Shown piece after piece: positions 13,019-20,523 of a stretch of 20,990 nucleotides of DNA. The first letter of the stretch is position 1. Each line of letters opens with the position of its first letter. This stretch comes from a virus. The notes below the pieces were generated by a model that ran no database searches, was not told the origin of the DNA, and worked only from the letters and a program-made list of their open reading frames with translations. The position numbers and the translations under genes were made by a program. Where the stretch lies: positions 1 to 20,990 of the IMG/VR virus record IMGVR_UViG_3300042556_002406, one strand, 5' to 3'.

Positions 13019-13287
13019 TGTGGTGTGATCCCTGAGTTGCGGGGCTGAGGTCTGCACCCTAGTGTATCGATTTTTGCGGAGATGACAGTTGCCGTGTCTG
13101 CGAGGTCATGCTGAGTAGACGAGATGTCCTTGATGCTGCCCCGTAGCTCCTTCAAGAATTCCCGGTGATCATCTCGCACCGGGATGAGGATATTCTGAGC
13201 CAGCCACCATGCGGCAGCACTGACTCCGCAGAGCACGACATAGAGCAGCCAGACGTGGGGGCCAAAGGAACGGCTAACCTCATCCAT
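13015..13287 (-). CDS. single-pass membrane protein with coiled-coil tail (holin/spanin-like candidate)
   Basis: A 90-aa protein. Residues 11-35 are one transmembrane segment (VWLLYVVLCGVSAAAWWLAQ), after about ten N-terminal residues and before a charged amphipathic stretch (DDHREFLKELRGSIKDISST, then DLADTATVISAKID) likely to be a coiled coil. GGAG lies eight bases upstream. The layout resembles phage hemolysin XhlA-like and holin-accessory proteins, but no signature was recognised. Its gene overlaps that of the exported 213-aa protein. Confidence 0.65.
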   Translation of the reverse strand: MDEVSRSFGPHVWLLYVVLCGVSAAAWWLAQNILIPVRDDHREFLKELRGSIKDISSTQHDLADTATVISAKIDTLGCRPQPRNSGITPQ

Positions 13288-13298
13288 GACCTAATCTC

Positions 13299-14168
13299 CT
13301 AGTCGTGAGTTTTGACGGCTGGCACATGGTCGTACCTGCCGTCGAATATTTGCGGGTAGATCTCGAGAACCTGCTGCTCAACCTCAAGCCGCTGAGCTTG
13401 AGGTAGCTTCCTGCCAAAATACTCTCTAAATTGGCTGATATTCCAGCCCATTTCATACGCGCCGATGAGATAGTTGCGTAGCTTGTCGTTGAGCGTCAGG
13501 CTGTACGGCACGGCACCAAATCGCGGGAAACGATGGCACCATCCTAGCCATGGCTGATATAAGACCTTGCCTCCATGGAGACGCACTTTGTCGTGAATGT
13601 AAACCTCTTCGCCAGCGAATCCGCGGAAGTGCTGCGAGAATTTTGGCCAGTCGGCCTTGCGCATAAACGACAGTGCGCTGCCATGGGCATGCACTTCGCG
13701 CGTCTCGCTGACCGGGTAGCGACTATCGACTAGCCACGTGCCGAAAAAGTCACCGCGTAGCTCGGGACTCAACTCGGTGGCGATGATATTGCCCGCCTCA
13801 GAGCGTAATGGCCCGACCCACATATCACGACCAACTGCGTCAGCGCGGGCAGCAGCTATCAGTGCCTCTACCGCTCCAGGCACGAGCAGGACGTGACAGT
13901 CGATGACGAGGACGTGAGAGCCCTGCGCATGCTCCCAGACGCTATTCTTGGCGTGCGCTGGCCCCATGGCTTTGGGCGCATGGACATATCTGGCTCGTGA
14001 ATTAGCGCAGACATGATGGATATCGCCACGATTAGGCTCGGGGTGATCATCGACGACCAGCAGCTCCACACCGTCGAGCTGGTGGTGCATGCGCAGAGAG
14101 GATAGGGTCCACCAGACGCCTTGCGGGTCGTCATAGGTTGCCATCCCGATCGTCAGGTCAATTTTCAT
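13299..14168 (-). CDS. glycosyltransferase with a DxH motif, polypeptide GalNAc-transferase-like
   Basis: A 289-aa protein from ATG 14168 (11-base overlap with the Cys-rich gene); the ORF extends to 14324, but that extension does not look like a GT start. DLTIGMATYDDPQGVWWTLS (4-23) and ELLVVDDHPEP (35-45) open a GT-A fold. GSHVLVIDCHVLLVPGAVEA (83-102) gives D90-C91-H92, a DxH metal motif where GT2 enzymes have DxD. GFAGEEVYIHDKVRLHGG and VLYQPWLGWCHRFPRF (184-217) follow the GGE...R...GG...P...GxxxR order of polypeptide GalNAc-transferases (GT27). This suggests O-glycosylation of Ser/Thr. The Thr-rich adhesin is encoded two genes upstream. Substrate and donor are inferred. Confidence 0.82.
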   Translation of the reverse strand: MKIDLTIGMATYDDPQGVWWTLSSLRMHHQLDGVELLVVDDHPEPNRGDIHHVCANSRARYVHAPKAMGPAHAKNSVWEHAQGSHVLVIDCHVLLVPGAVEALIAAARADAVGRDMWVGPLRSEAGNIIATELSPELRGDFFGTWLVDSRYPVSETREVHAHGSALSFMRKADWPKFSQHFRGFAGEEVYIHDKVRLHGGKVLYQPWLGWCHRFPRFGAVPYSLTLNDKLRNYLIGAYEMGWNISQFREYFGRKLPQAQRLEVEQQVLEIYPQIFDGRYDHVPAVKTHD

Positions 14169-14541
14169 CTTTCGCTCTCGGCTCGTAGTCATCGCAGGAA
14201 ACGCAGTTGCGATTGCTCTGATCCCGCGATGATATCCTACAGCGATCATGTCTACCACACACGTGCAGGATTGCCAATGTGCCACCGCATCCGCAGGAGG
14301 GCTTAGCCTCAAGGGCTTCGCCAAGATGCTGGCAGGGCGAGGCCATGTGTAGCTTGATTTTGCGCAGCATCTCGAGCTGGTCGGGATTTAGGCCCGGAGA
14401 TCTGTCAGGAGCTGGTGCATATGTCACCCTGCGGGCGTTCACATCGGCAGACCAGAGTTTGGCATAACGCTCATCATTCTGGCTCAGCCAGCAGATCCGG
14501 CAGCCATCGCGTGGCGTTGTATGCTTGCACGGCAAAAACAT
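14158..14541 (-). CDS. Cys-rich, probably zinc-binding small protein
   Basis: A 127-aa protein from ATG 14541 (GGAG five bases upstream), encoded between the adhesin and the DxH glycosyltransferase. It contains ten Cys: C5, C14 and C17 near the N-terminus (PCKHTTPRDGCRIC), and a dense C-terminal knot (C70, C83, C85, C95, C101, C113, C116) with CQHLG, CGCGG and CVSCDDY. The spaced pairs suggest two or more zinc sites; the C-terminal part would otherwise be disulphide-bonded if exported, but there is no signal peptide. Its position suggests an accessory of the glycosyltransferase or a chaperone for the Cys-rich adhesin. I recall similar Cys-rich ORFs beside glycosyltransferases in metagenomic phages. 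Confidence 0.68.
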   Translation of the reverse strand: MFLPCKHTTPRDGCRICWLSQNDERYAKLWSADVNARRVTYAPAPDRSPGLNPDQLEMLRKIKLHMASPCQHLGEALEAKPSCGCGGTLAILHVCGRHDRCRISSRDQSNRNCVSCDDYEPRAKDEN

Positions 14542-14543
14542 CG

Positions 14544-16442
14544 TCACTCCGTGATCGTGTAGTAAATCAATCCATCGGTTGCGCCGTAGTTCCAAGTATA
14601 AAATCCATCTATAAATGAACCAGCAAATGTAAATTCAGCCACGCTAAAACTACCAGAATAACTAACCGGATCGCACGAGTCAAAAACACAATTGCCTTTA
14701 TATGGATCATATTGGTCGATAAGACCGCATCGATTTAAAAAGTTTTTCATAGGCAAAACACTGCACATGTTGCCTATACCCATTCCTTGACTTGTTCTCT
14801 GATATGTCCCAATCGATGCATAAACACCAAATTCAAATGGCTTTTTCTGAATAGTTTCATTTTCACAAATGCAATTATTGTAGATAGGCGTTGCCGCGTA
14901 TCCGCCGGTTGTTCTAACTCGGTAACCATACCCGTAACTTTTTGGGTTTATATTAAAAGCAGTTATCCACAATGTCTTTGGCACGCCGGGCGAAGTGCCG
15001 TGATAACCGGGGATTCCACCACATGCGGTATCGCATCTAAATCTGATGGGGTCTCCAGTTGTTGAATTAAAAATGCTTGGCGCGCAAGCAGGCACCTCGA
15101 CCATAGCACCAAGCGTGTAGGCAGGACGTGGTTGGCTATCTTGCGCAGGCCTAATCAATGTCAGCGTGACGCCGTCCATGCAAGGCCAGACGCCGTCATC
15201 ATCATGGAATGTGACAGTCAGCGTATTAGGCCTGCGCTTGGCCACGCCACTATCATCGCACCACCACCTATCGGCGCAGCCGCAATTGGTGCAATCGATT
15301 TTGCCACAGTTGGTTGTGGTAATTTCGTTGTCTGTCGTTCCAGGCGTTGTGGGATAGATACATGAGCATTTTCTATATACAAAATTATTGCCAACTTGAA
15401 CAACTGACCGACATTTATTCCAATCCTGATAACTACCTGATGCCCCATAAGGCACCCATTGATTGCTTACTGCCGACCATCGCCAAGTACATGTGCCAGC
15501 GCATGGTGGCTCGGTAGATGTCGTCGTAGTGACTTGAGGATAAACGGTTGTGCCACATGGGGCATAGACACGCCATTGAGCAGGTGCAGAGAAACCATAA
15601 GCCGGTTGATTCTGCAAGTTGCAAGTGCATGTCCCTATGCAATCATTTGTGACAGATACGGAATTTGTTGTGCCATTAGCGTAGTACACATCTCTAATGC
15701 AGCATCTGTCAGCGCATGGCGTTGTCGTTGTTGTCGTCGTGCTAGTCGTCGTACTGGTTGTTGTGCCAGTACCAGTGCTGGTAGTCGTAGTTGTCGTTGG
15801 TGCCGCGGTCGTGGTAGTAGTAGTTGTCGGTGGCGTGCTTTGGCAGCTAGCGCTCACGTACTCATTGACAAATGCCCCTGCTCTGGCAGGCGGCGATCCA
15901 CAGTAGCACCCGTCTGGACATGCGACAGCGCTAACCCATGCGCTACCATTCCATCGATAAATACATGTCTGATATTCGCATGCTCCCGGCGTGCTGCTTG
16001 TGGTCGTGGTCGATGTGCCGACGCATGATGTCGTGGCAGTCTCGCCCTCGGTTGTGCCATCATATGAGGGACTTGCGCAGGTACATCCCTCGAGGCAAAT
16101 AGCCACCGAGACCCACATGCCGGACATCCACACGTAGCTACATCCAGAGTTCTCGCATGTCGGCGTGGTGGTCGTGCTGGTCGTTGTCGGCTGGACAGAG
16201 TCTCGGCAGCTCTCGACTGCTACCGCGCCTTCGATGCCTGGGGTCGATGGCACCCAGCAGAAACACCCTGCGCCACAGTTGCCGGAGACAAGCAACCATG
16301 AGCCCATAGTCCAGATGTAGATACACGAGTCAGGACACGGAGTTGTTGATGTTGTCGTGGTCGTGCTGGTAGTCGTGCTCGAGGTTGTCGATGACGAGCT
16401 ACTACTCGACGTGCTCGAGGTCGTTGGCGGCATTGTGCTCAT
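14544..16442 (-). CDS. mucin-like Thr/Ser-rich, Cys-modular adhesin or tail fibre
   Basis: A 632-aa protein of alternating Thr/Ser-rich linkers (about 5-35, 85-94, 143-152, 202-241, 305-310) and five Cys-rich modules (C36-C79, C96-C140, C155-C200, C243-C296, C314-C379). Modules 1-3 share the frame C-x3/4-C-x-Y-x-W-x5-W-x5/6-C-x2/3-GC-x-C...C, so they are homologous repeats; 4 and 5 diverge. The linkers resemble O-glycosylated mucin stalks and the Cys pairs are probably disulphides. Residues 400-632 form a different, less Thr-rich, AT-richer receptor-tip-like domain. Encoded between tail and glycosyltransferase genes, it is probably a tail fibre or virion decoration exposed to solvent. No family name is recognised. 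Confidence 0.75.
   Translation of the reverse strand: MSTMPPTTSSTSSSSSSSTTSSTTTSTTTTTSTTPCPDSCIYIWTMGSWLLVSGNCGAGCFCWVPSTPGIEGAVAVESCRDSVQPTTTSTTTTPTCENSGCSYVWMSGMWVSVAICLEGCTCASPSYDGTTEGETATTSCVGTSTTTTSSTPGACEYQTCIYRWNGSAWVSAVACPDGCYCGSPPARAGAFVNEYVSASCQSTPPTTTTTTTAAPTTTTTTSTGTGTTTSTTTSTTTTTTTPCADRCCIRDVYYANGTTNSVSVTNDCIGTCTCNLQNQPAYGFSAPAQWRVYAPCGTTVYPQVTTTTSTEPPCAGTCTWRWSAVSNQWVPYGASGSYQDWNKCRSVVQVGNNFVYRKCSCIYPTTPGTTDNEITTTNCGKIDCTNCGCADRWWCDDSGVAKRRPNTLTVTFHDDDGVWPCMDGVTLTLIRPAQDSQPRPAYTLGAMVEVPACAPSIFNSTTGDPIRFRCDTACGGIPGYHGTSPGVPKTLWITAFNINPKSYGYGYRVRTTGGYAATPIYNNCICENETIQKKPFEFGVYASIGTYQRTSQGMGIGNMCSVLPMKNFLNRCGLIDQYDPYKGNCVFDSCDPVSYSGSFSVAEFTFAGSFIDGFYTWNYGATDGLIYYTITE
15720..15839 (-). 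repeat. degenerate ACN-codon tract (Thr linker) of the adhesin
   Basis: Forty consecutive codons are almost all Thr with Ser, Ala, Gly and Pro, giving a degenerate trinucleotide repeat at DNA level. A second copy with a related AAP-TTT core lies at about 16446-16520 in the preceding gene. Shorter tracts occur at about 16330-16430, 16160-16190 and 15985-16015. Such tracts could recombine with each other and vary linker length or module number. Confidence 0.6.
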
Positions 16443-16975
16443 TACCCACCACCCGTCGAGGTCGTGCTAGTTGTCGTTGGTGCTGCGGTACTGGTCGTCG
16501 TAGTGGTCGTTGTAGTCGTGCATATATTTGCACCGGGAATACAGAGTGTCGTCCAGTTAGGCAGCATCTCGCCATCGACACATTGCAGGGATGTAACTAC
16601 GTCGATCGACAGGATTGTGCCACCACCGCCACCAGAGAGAATAACCATGTACACCGGATTGCCGTAGCTGTTAATCCCCGCGTACCGCCCCAAGTATCTT
16701 TGCACTGACGGCACACCACCGTTGATGTCCTTGATTTTGATATCGACATCGTCGGTCCACGTGTCGGTATCGGCAACGTAGGTCAGCAATTTACCCGGAT
16801 AGTAGCCTGATGTTGGCGTTGTCGATGTGACACGCACCACATGCACGATCGGGTAACTTGGCCCGGATCGAGGCATGACGTTGCGGTCACGATTGCCAAG
16901 ATTGCCCGCCTCATAGTCACGCAGGAGCGTGGCGAGGCGCGCGATTGATTGGTCGTCTAGGAGATAGCCAGCCAT
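16442..16975 (-). CDS. probable tail/fibre-base protein ending in a Thr-rich stalk
   Basis: A 177-aa protein with AGGAGG ten bases upstream. Residues 1-35 are helical and charged, and about 40-150 are beta-rich with Tyr/Gly/Asp loops (YYPGKLLTYVADTDTWTDDV, LSGGGGGTILSIDVVTSLQC). The last 26 residues (152-177) are a Thr/Ser run ending in Gly. That run continues in a different frame, across a TAATG junction, as the N-terminal Thr/Ser run of the large adhesin. A short capsid-proximal collar bearing the same stalk type is one reading. No recognised family. Confidence 0.65.
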   Translation of the reverse strand: MAGYLLDDQSIARLATLLRDYEAGNLGNRDRNVMPRSGPSYPIVHVVRVTSTTPTSGYYPGKLLTYVADTDTWTDDVDIKIKDINGGVPSVQRYLGRYAGINSYGNPVYMVILSGGGGGTILSIDVVTSLQCVDGEMLPNWTTLCIPGANICTTTTTTTTTSTAAPTTTSTTSTGGG

Positions 16976-16989
16976 CGTCTACGGGCCTC

Positions 16990-17889
16990 CTAGAGTGCTG
17001 GGAATGCAACGCGCGGATAGATATGAAATGTGTTAAACACTGGCGTTCCGCCACCAGCTAGCACGCCACCAGATCCGTCAAGATTGACGGGCACAGATAC
17101 GGGGACACCGTTAATATCGATAGGAGTACGAGTGCCTCCTGATTTTTTAAACATGCCCATATCGGCGACAACGTACGCCCAACCAGCAGGGCGATATTCA
17201 AAGACTAGCGTCCAGCGCCAATAACTGACGTTGTTCTCATAGACCAAGTTTGCACTAACACTATTGAGCTTGGCGAGTGCCGTGCCGATCACATATGGCC
17301 CAACAGTGTACGAGCTGGAGTTGATATAGCCGATTGCGCCGATCCATGCCGCAGATGGTGAGCTTGTAGAGTTGAGCCCTACCGTTATCGTTGCGCCCCC
17401 TTTGACAATCTCAGCAGGTGGCAAATATGGATCGTCGGCACTATTTTTGATGAGGTTATTGTTGCGATCATACGTAACTGCGAGCGGGTATGAGATCGTC
17501 GAGACGCTGTAGTCTCTCGGCCTCGATAGCGGGCTCTCCACACGATCCGCGGGCGCTTGCCCAGTCTGCTGAGTCTCGACGGCAGGGTCGCCGGATGGCG
17601 CAGATGCTGCCGATGGTGCATCGACGTTGTAGCCATAATTGACGCTAATTCGCCATAACGTAGGGTCGCCCTGATCCTGAGACGGGCTAATGCTCAGGCA
17701 GTACGCGTTGGCATCCTCATTGTGCGCTGAGAATATGACCGGCAGCGATGGATGCGATGCTGCGTACGCTGGCCCGTATGTCGCAGCGTCAGTGCGCACC
17801 AGAAATACACGGGTGTAGGTGCGATTGAATTTCTGATCGACGGATGCAGTGCGCCCTTCGGCGACCTCGGTAAACAGTGTATATGCCAT
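16990..17889 (-). CDS. structural-type phage protein, unknown (baseplate/tail region)
   Basis: A 299-aa, beta-rich protein encoded directly after the tape measure gene, with GGAGG nine bases before the start. It has no signal peptide or membrane segment. It is rich in Ser, Ala, Tyr and Pro with a low-complexity linker (SAASAPSGDPAVETQQTG, about 93-110). Gene position after the tape measure is where distal-tail or baseplate proteins lie in siphophages, so a tail-tip role is likely, but no motif confirms it. Confidence 0.6.
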   Translation of the reverse strand: MAYTLFTEVAEGRTASVDQKFNRTYTRVFLVRTDAATYGPAYAASHPSLPVIFSAHNEDANAYCLSISPSQDQGDPTLWRISVNYGYNVDAPSAASAPSGDPAVETQQTGQAPADRVESPLSRPRDYSVSTISYPLAVTYDRNNNLIKNSADDPYLPPAEIVKGGATITVGLNSTSSPSAAWIGAIGYINSSSYTVGPYVIGTALAKLNSVSANLVYENNVSYWRWTLVFEYRPAGWAYVVADMGMFKKSGGTRTPIDINGVPVSVPVNLDGSGGVLAGGGTPVFNTFHIYPRVAFPAL

Positions 17890-17898
17890 GTCGCCTCC

Positions 17899-19869
17899 TT
17901 ATTTGGGGATGACCAGAGTGCCGGGCTTGATGATGTTGGCATTCTCCGCTGCTTTGACGAGACGTGCCATTTGCACGGCTTGGATCGCATCTTGTCGCGC
18001 AGCCTCAGCGGCAGCAGCGACCAATTGTTTCTGTGGGTCTACATTTGCATTAATCGACTCGACTCTCGCCCTGATCTGAGCCTCAGCAGCACCGGCAGAG
18101 CCAGCCACAAACGCCTGCGCAGTGCCTGCCTGGGGCGTCGCAAATTGCTTGATCATGTCTTGGAGCTGCTTGCCGACGACTCTAGTTTGTGCTGCTCGCA
18201 ATTTGTCCGCGGATTCCTTGCTGCCCTTGGCTGCCTGCGCCATCATCGATTCGAGATTGCCGGTCATCTCGGCGAATTTCTCGGTGATGGTCATATTGTT
18301 ATTTAGTATAGTCGCGGTCAATTTGGCGTTGTCTTTGGTGGCAAGCTCTAAATCAAGATTAGCTTTTTTCTCATTCTCAGCTTGCTCTAGAGCAAATTGA
18401 GCGTTGAGTTTTTGCTGATATGCAAGATTCTTTGCGTTGACCGCAGCCTCCTCGGCACTGACTCCTACTTTGGGCAGCTCATTATTGAGTTGCAAAAATG
18501 ATGACATCGCAGAAATCAAAGCAAGATTTGATTTTGACGCTATCTCTTTCTCAAGTTTTATTTGAGCTCGCACCTCATCGCCAATCGTCATCTGCCCTGG
18601 TCTATTTGGATCGACACGCGGTCCTTTGACAAAATCTCCAACTGCCATAGTCATGGCCTTGCCAATCTCAAATGGCGCGGTGACGACTGTTGTAGCGGCG
18701 GTGGTTGCGACCTTGCCTGCGGTCATGCCTTGGTAGTCCTGCATCAATTTGCGTATGCCAGCAACTACCTCGTCAAACATGCCCTTTAGCTGAGTAATAC
18801 CCTCGACCAATTTATTGACAACATCCTTGGCAATCTGTTTGCTCGACTCAAATATAGAGGCTAGCCCTGCTGCTTTATCTTTGGGGTCAACCACAGGCAA
18901 GAACGCCGCGGCGATCTCTTGCACGACTTCTTTGACGCCCTGAAACGCACCCTTGAGCGCAGAAAATGCCTTCTCTGGCTGTAATATGGCAAGCATCTGC
19001 TTGCCTATTTCTGTGAGCAGATCATTGAAGCCAGACGACAATTGTCGCAATTGCCCGTCAAATGACGCACCAAATGCTTCAGCGGCTGCCTTAGCCTCTG
19101 GTGAATTGCTCGCTCTGAATACTGCGCGTACTGCCGTTGCACTGCTCACCGAGCCTTGTTGCACGGCAGCCATTGCCTCCTCGACTGAGTAGGCATTGCC
19201 CGTGACTGCCTCGAGCTCTTGGGCAAGTGCCTCAAATACTTTCAGCCCGCCTCTTTGCAATGTTTTGAGCGGCCCGTCAGTGGCGATGGCTGCGCCACGG
19301 ATCTCAGTGATTGCCGCAGCAACTGCCTGAGCACCAGAAGCTCCACCACCGAGCAGCTCGATGGCGTTGCCAGCATTGGCTAGGATTGTCGATGCGCCTG
19401 CCGTGCTTATGCCAGCAGCCGTGAATTGTTCAAATGCCTTGGCCAGATCCTGCAATGGCACGCCACTGCTGCTGCTAAGGTCGCGTAGATCCTTGATTAC
19501 TTTATTGCCAGCCTCGATTGATTTGGCAGCGTACTGAGCTCGTATCGTCATGGTCTCAAGAGCGCCACCCATCTTTAAAATGGATACGGCACCTTGGATG
19601 GGTAGTCCAACAAAGAATTGGAACACGCCGCGTGCCATGTCCAATAGGCCTTTGACATCGTTCAAAGATTTCAGGCCTAGTGACTCTGCTAAGTTTAGTT
19701 TTTTCTCGCCTAGTTTGTCTTTTTCTTTCTTCAGCGCTTCAAGCTCTTCTTTAGTTTTCTTTGCTTTGTCGCCTACATTCTTGAGGTCTTTGCTGGCATC
19801 GGCAGCGCCCTTAGTCAGCTCAGCGCCCTGCCATGCCATCTGTACCGAGAGCTTAGCGATACTAGCCAT
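17899..19869 (-). CDS. tail tape measure protein
   Basis: A 656-aa protein. Residues 1-100 start MASIAKLSVQMAWQGAELTK then a Lys/Glu-rich coiled coil (KKTKEELEALKKEKDKLGEK). A helical, hydrophobic middle follows, with Ala/Gly-rich stretches (about 160-260 and 370-400) typical of tape measure proteins, which contain membrane-active segments. The first coiled coil and position directly after the tail assembly chaperones are the established order G, GT, tape measure. Length sets tail length at roughly 1.5 angstrom per residue, so about 100 nm if that rule holds. It overlaps the end of the T frame by eight bases (GGGAG upstream). Confidence 0.82.
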   Translation of the reverse strand: MASIAKLSVQMAWQGAELTKGAADASKDLKNVGDKAKKTKEELEALKKEKDKLGEKKLNLAESLGLKSLNDVKGLLDMARGVFQFFVGLPIQGAVSILKMGGALETMTIRAQYAAKSIEAGNKVIKDLRDLSSSSGVPLQDLAKAFEQFTAAGISTAGASTILANAGNAIELLGGGASGAQAVAAAITEIRGAAIATDGPLKTLQRGGLKVFEALAQELEAVTGNAYSVEEAMAAVQQGSVSSATAVRAVFRASNSPEAKAAAEAFGASFDGQLRQLSSGFNDLLTEIGKQMLAILQPEKAFSALKGAFQGVKEVVQEIAAAFLPVVDPKDKAAGLASIFESSKQIAKDVVNKLVEGITQLKGMFDEVVAGIRKLMQDYQGMTAGKVATTAATTVVTAPFEIGKAMTMAVGDFVKGPRVDPNRPGQMTIGDEVRAQIKLEKEIASKSNLALISAMSSFLQLNNELPKVGVSAEEAAVNAKNLAYQQKLNAQFALEQAENEKKANLDLELATKDNAKLTATILNNNMTITEKFAEMTGNLESMMAQAAKGSKESADKLRAAQTRVVGKQLQDMIKQFATPQAGTAQAFVAGSAGAAEAQIRARVESINANVDPQKQLVAAAAEAARQDAIQAVQMARLVKAAENANIIKPGTLVIPK

Positions 19870-20188
19870 ATGCCTGCTCCCTAGTCATGACCTTGGCCCC
19901 GGTCTCGACCAGTGCCGTGAGTGTCGTTCGTTCTGACTCCATCTCGGCGCAGAGATCGCGAGGCAGAAAGTCCGTAATCTTAGCACCCTTGGACCATGCC
20001 GCCATCGGTGCCCAAGCGGATAGCGCATGCTGTAGGTCGCTGCGGTAGTAGCCCCAAGGATCGAGCCGTATGAGTGCGACCCACTCAGCCAGCTCTGTGC
20101 TACTCATCCGCTCCTCGATCTCGCCGACCGTCATGCCCAGATGGCCAGCGAGCCGAAATAGCACCCGCCTGAGCGGGCGCTTGGCTAG
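19862..20188 (-). CDS. T extension of the GT tail assembly chaperone (made by -1 frameshift)
   Basis: The open -1 frame after the slippery site encodes 108 residues, beginning LAKRPLRRVLFRLAGHLGMT then VGEIEERMSSTELAEW and DPWGYYRSDLQHAL. The GMTVGEIEERMSSTELAEWVAL-x-R-x-x-PWG order is the gpT / DUF4035-type signature. It has no ATG at its start (only GTG 20164) and is read by fusion to G, giving a 220-aa GT protein. GT chaperones bind tail tube and tape measure proteins during tail assembly, and the G:GT ratio is set by frameshift efficiency. Confidence 0.85.
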   Translation of the reverse strand, partial: LAKRPLRRVLFRLAGHLGMTVGEIEERMSSTELAEWVALIRLDPWGYYRSDLQHALSAWAPMAAWSKGAKITDFLPRDLCAEMESERTTLTALVETGAKVMTREQAYG

Positions 20189-20194
20189 TTTTTT
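20161..20194 (-). promoter_or_regulatory. programmed -1 ribosomal frameshift signal (A AAA AAC plus stem-loop)
   Basis: In G the codons are GAA AAA AAC TAG. The heptamer A-AAA-AAC (20194-20188) is a canonical X-XXY-YYZ slippery site in the zero frame. Seven bases downstream GCGCCCGC pairs with GCGGGTGC across a four-base TCAG loop (20180-20161), an eight-pair stem with one G-U, at the spacing expected for a stimulator. The -1 frame leads directly into the T coding frame. Confidence 0.92.
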
Positions 20195-20523
20195 TCCACG
20201 TCCTCAGGGCGCAGTCCTACAAGCTTGCAGGAAGCGTCCCAGAGCCTATCAATCGACATGGCGGGCAGCCCGCTCACCACTGCGATGTCATTGTCGGCAA
20301 ATAGGCGCGCACCCTGCTCGTCGCAGATGGTGAGCACCAGCAGGCGAGCGCGGATGTTGGCGTATCGTGCCGCGCCCTCATTCTCAATTTGCCATGCGTC
20401 CCACTGGTCGCGCTGGCCTGCTGTGATCTCGCGCAGGCATACATCTCCGCCCCACTCGGGCACGGAGATCGTGACGATGCGTGGCTTTGCGCCTGCGATG
20501 ATAGCTGCTCTGTCTAGTGGCAT
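20185..20523 (-). CDS. tail assembly chaperone G
   Basis: A 112-aa protein. It has the start IVTISVPEWGGDVCLREIT (16-34), AGQRDQWDAWQ, a helical RARLLVLTICDEQGARLF, and NDIAVVSGLPAMSIDRLWDA, the layout of phage tail assembly chaperones (G of the G/GT pair). It ends EDVEKN at the slippery sequence, exactly as expected for a G product whose minor form frameshifts into T. Its start overlaps the tail tube stop as TGATG. It is expressed with the tail tube and tape measure genes and is not part of the finished virion in characterised systems. Confidence 0.88.
   Translation of the reverse strand: MPLDRAAIIAGAKPRIVTISVPEWGGDVCLREITAGQRDQWDAWQIENEGAARYANIRARLLVLTICDEQGARLFADNDIAVVSGLPAMSIDRLWDASCKLVGLRPEDVEKN

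Noticed and set aside
14169-14324. N-terminal extension of the DxH glycosyltransferase
   Set aside because: The extra 52 codons overlap the Cys-rich gene and carry no GT features. The start at 14168 directly precedes the GT-A fold.
15459-16028. 189-codon open frame on the plus strand across the adhesin, and V-rich plus-strand ORFs at 15697-15906 and 16464-16667
   Set aside because: They are antisense readings of Thr-rich and Cys-rich coding DNA (ACN codons give poly-Val in reverse). They lack ribosome binding sites and realistic protein composition.
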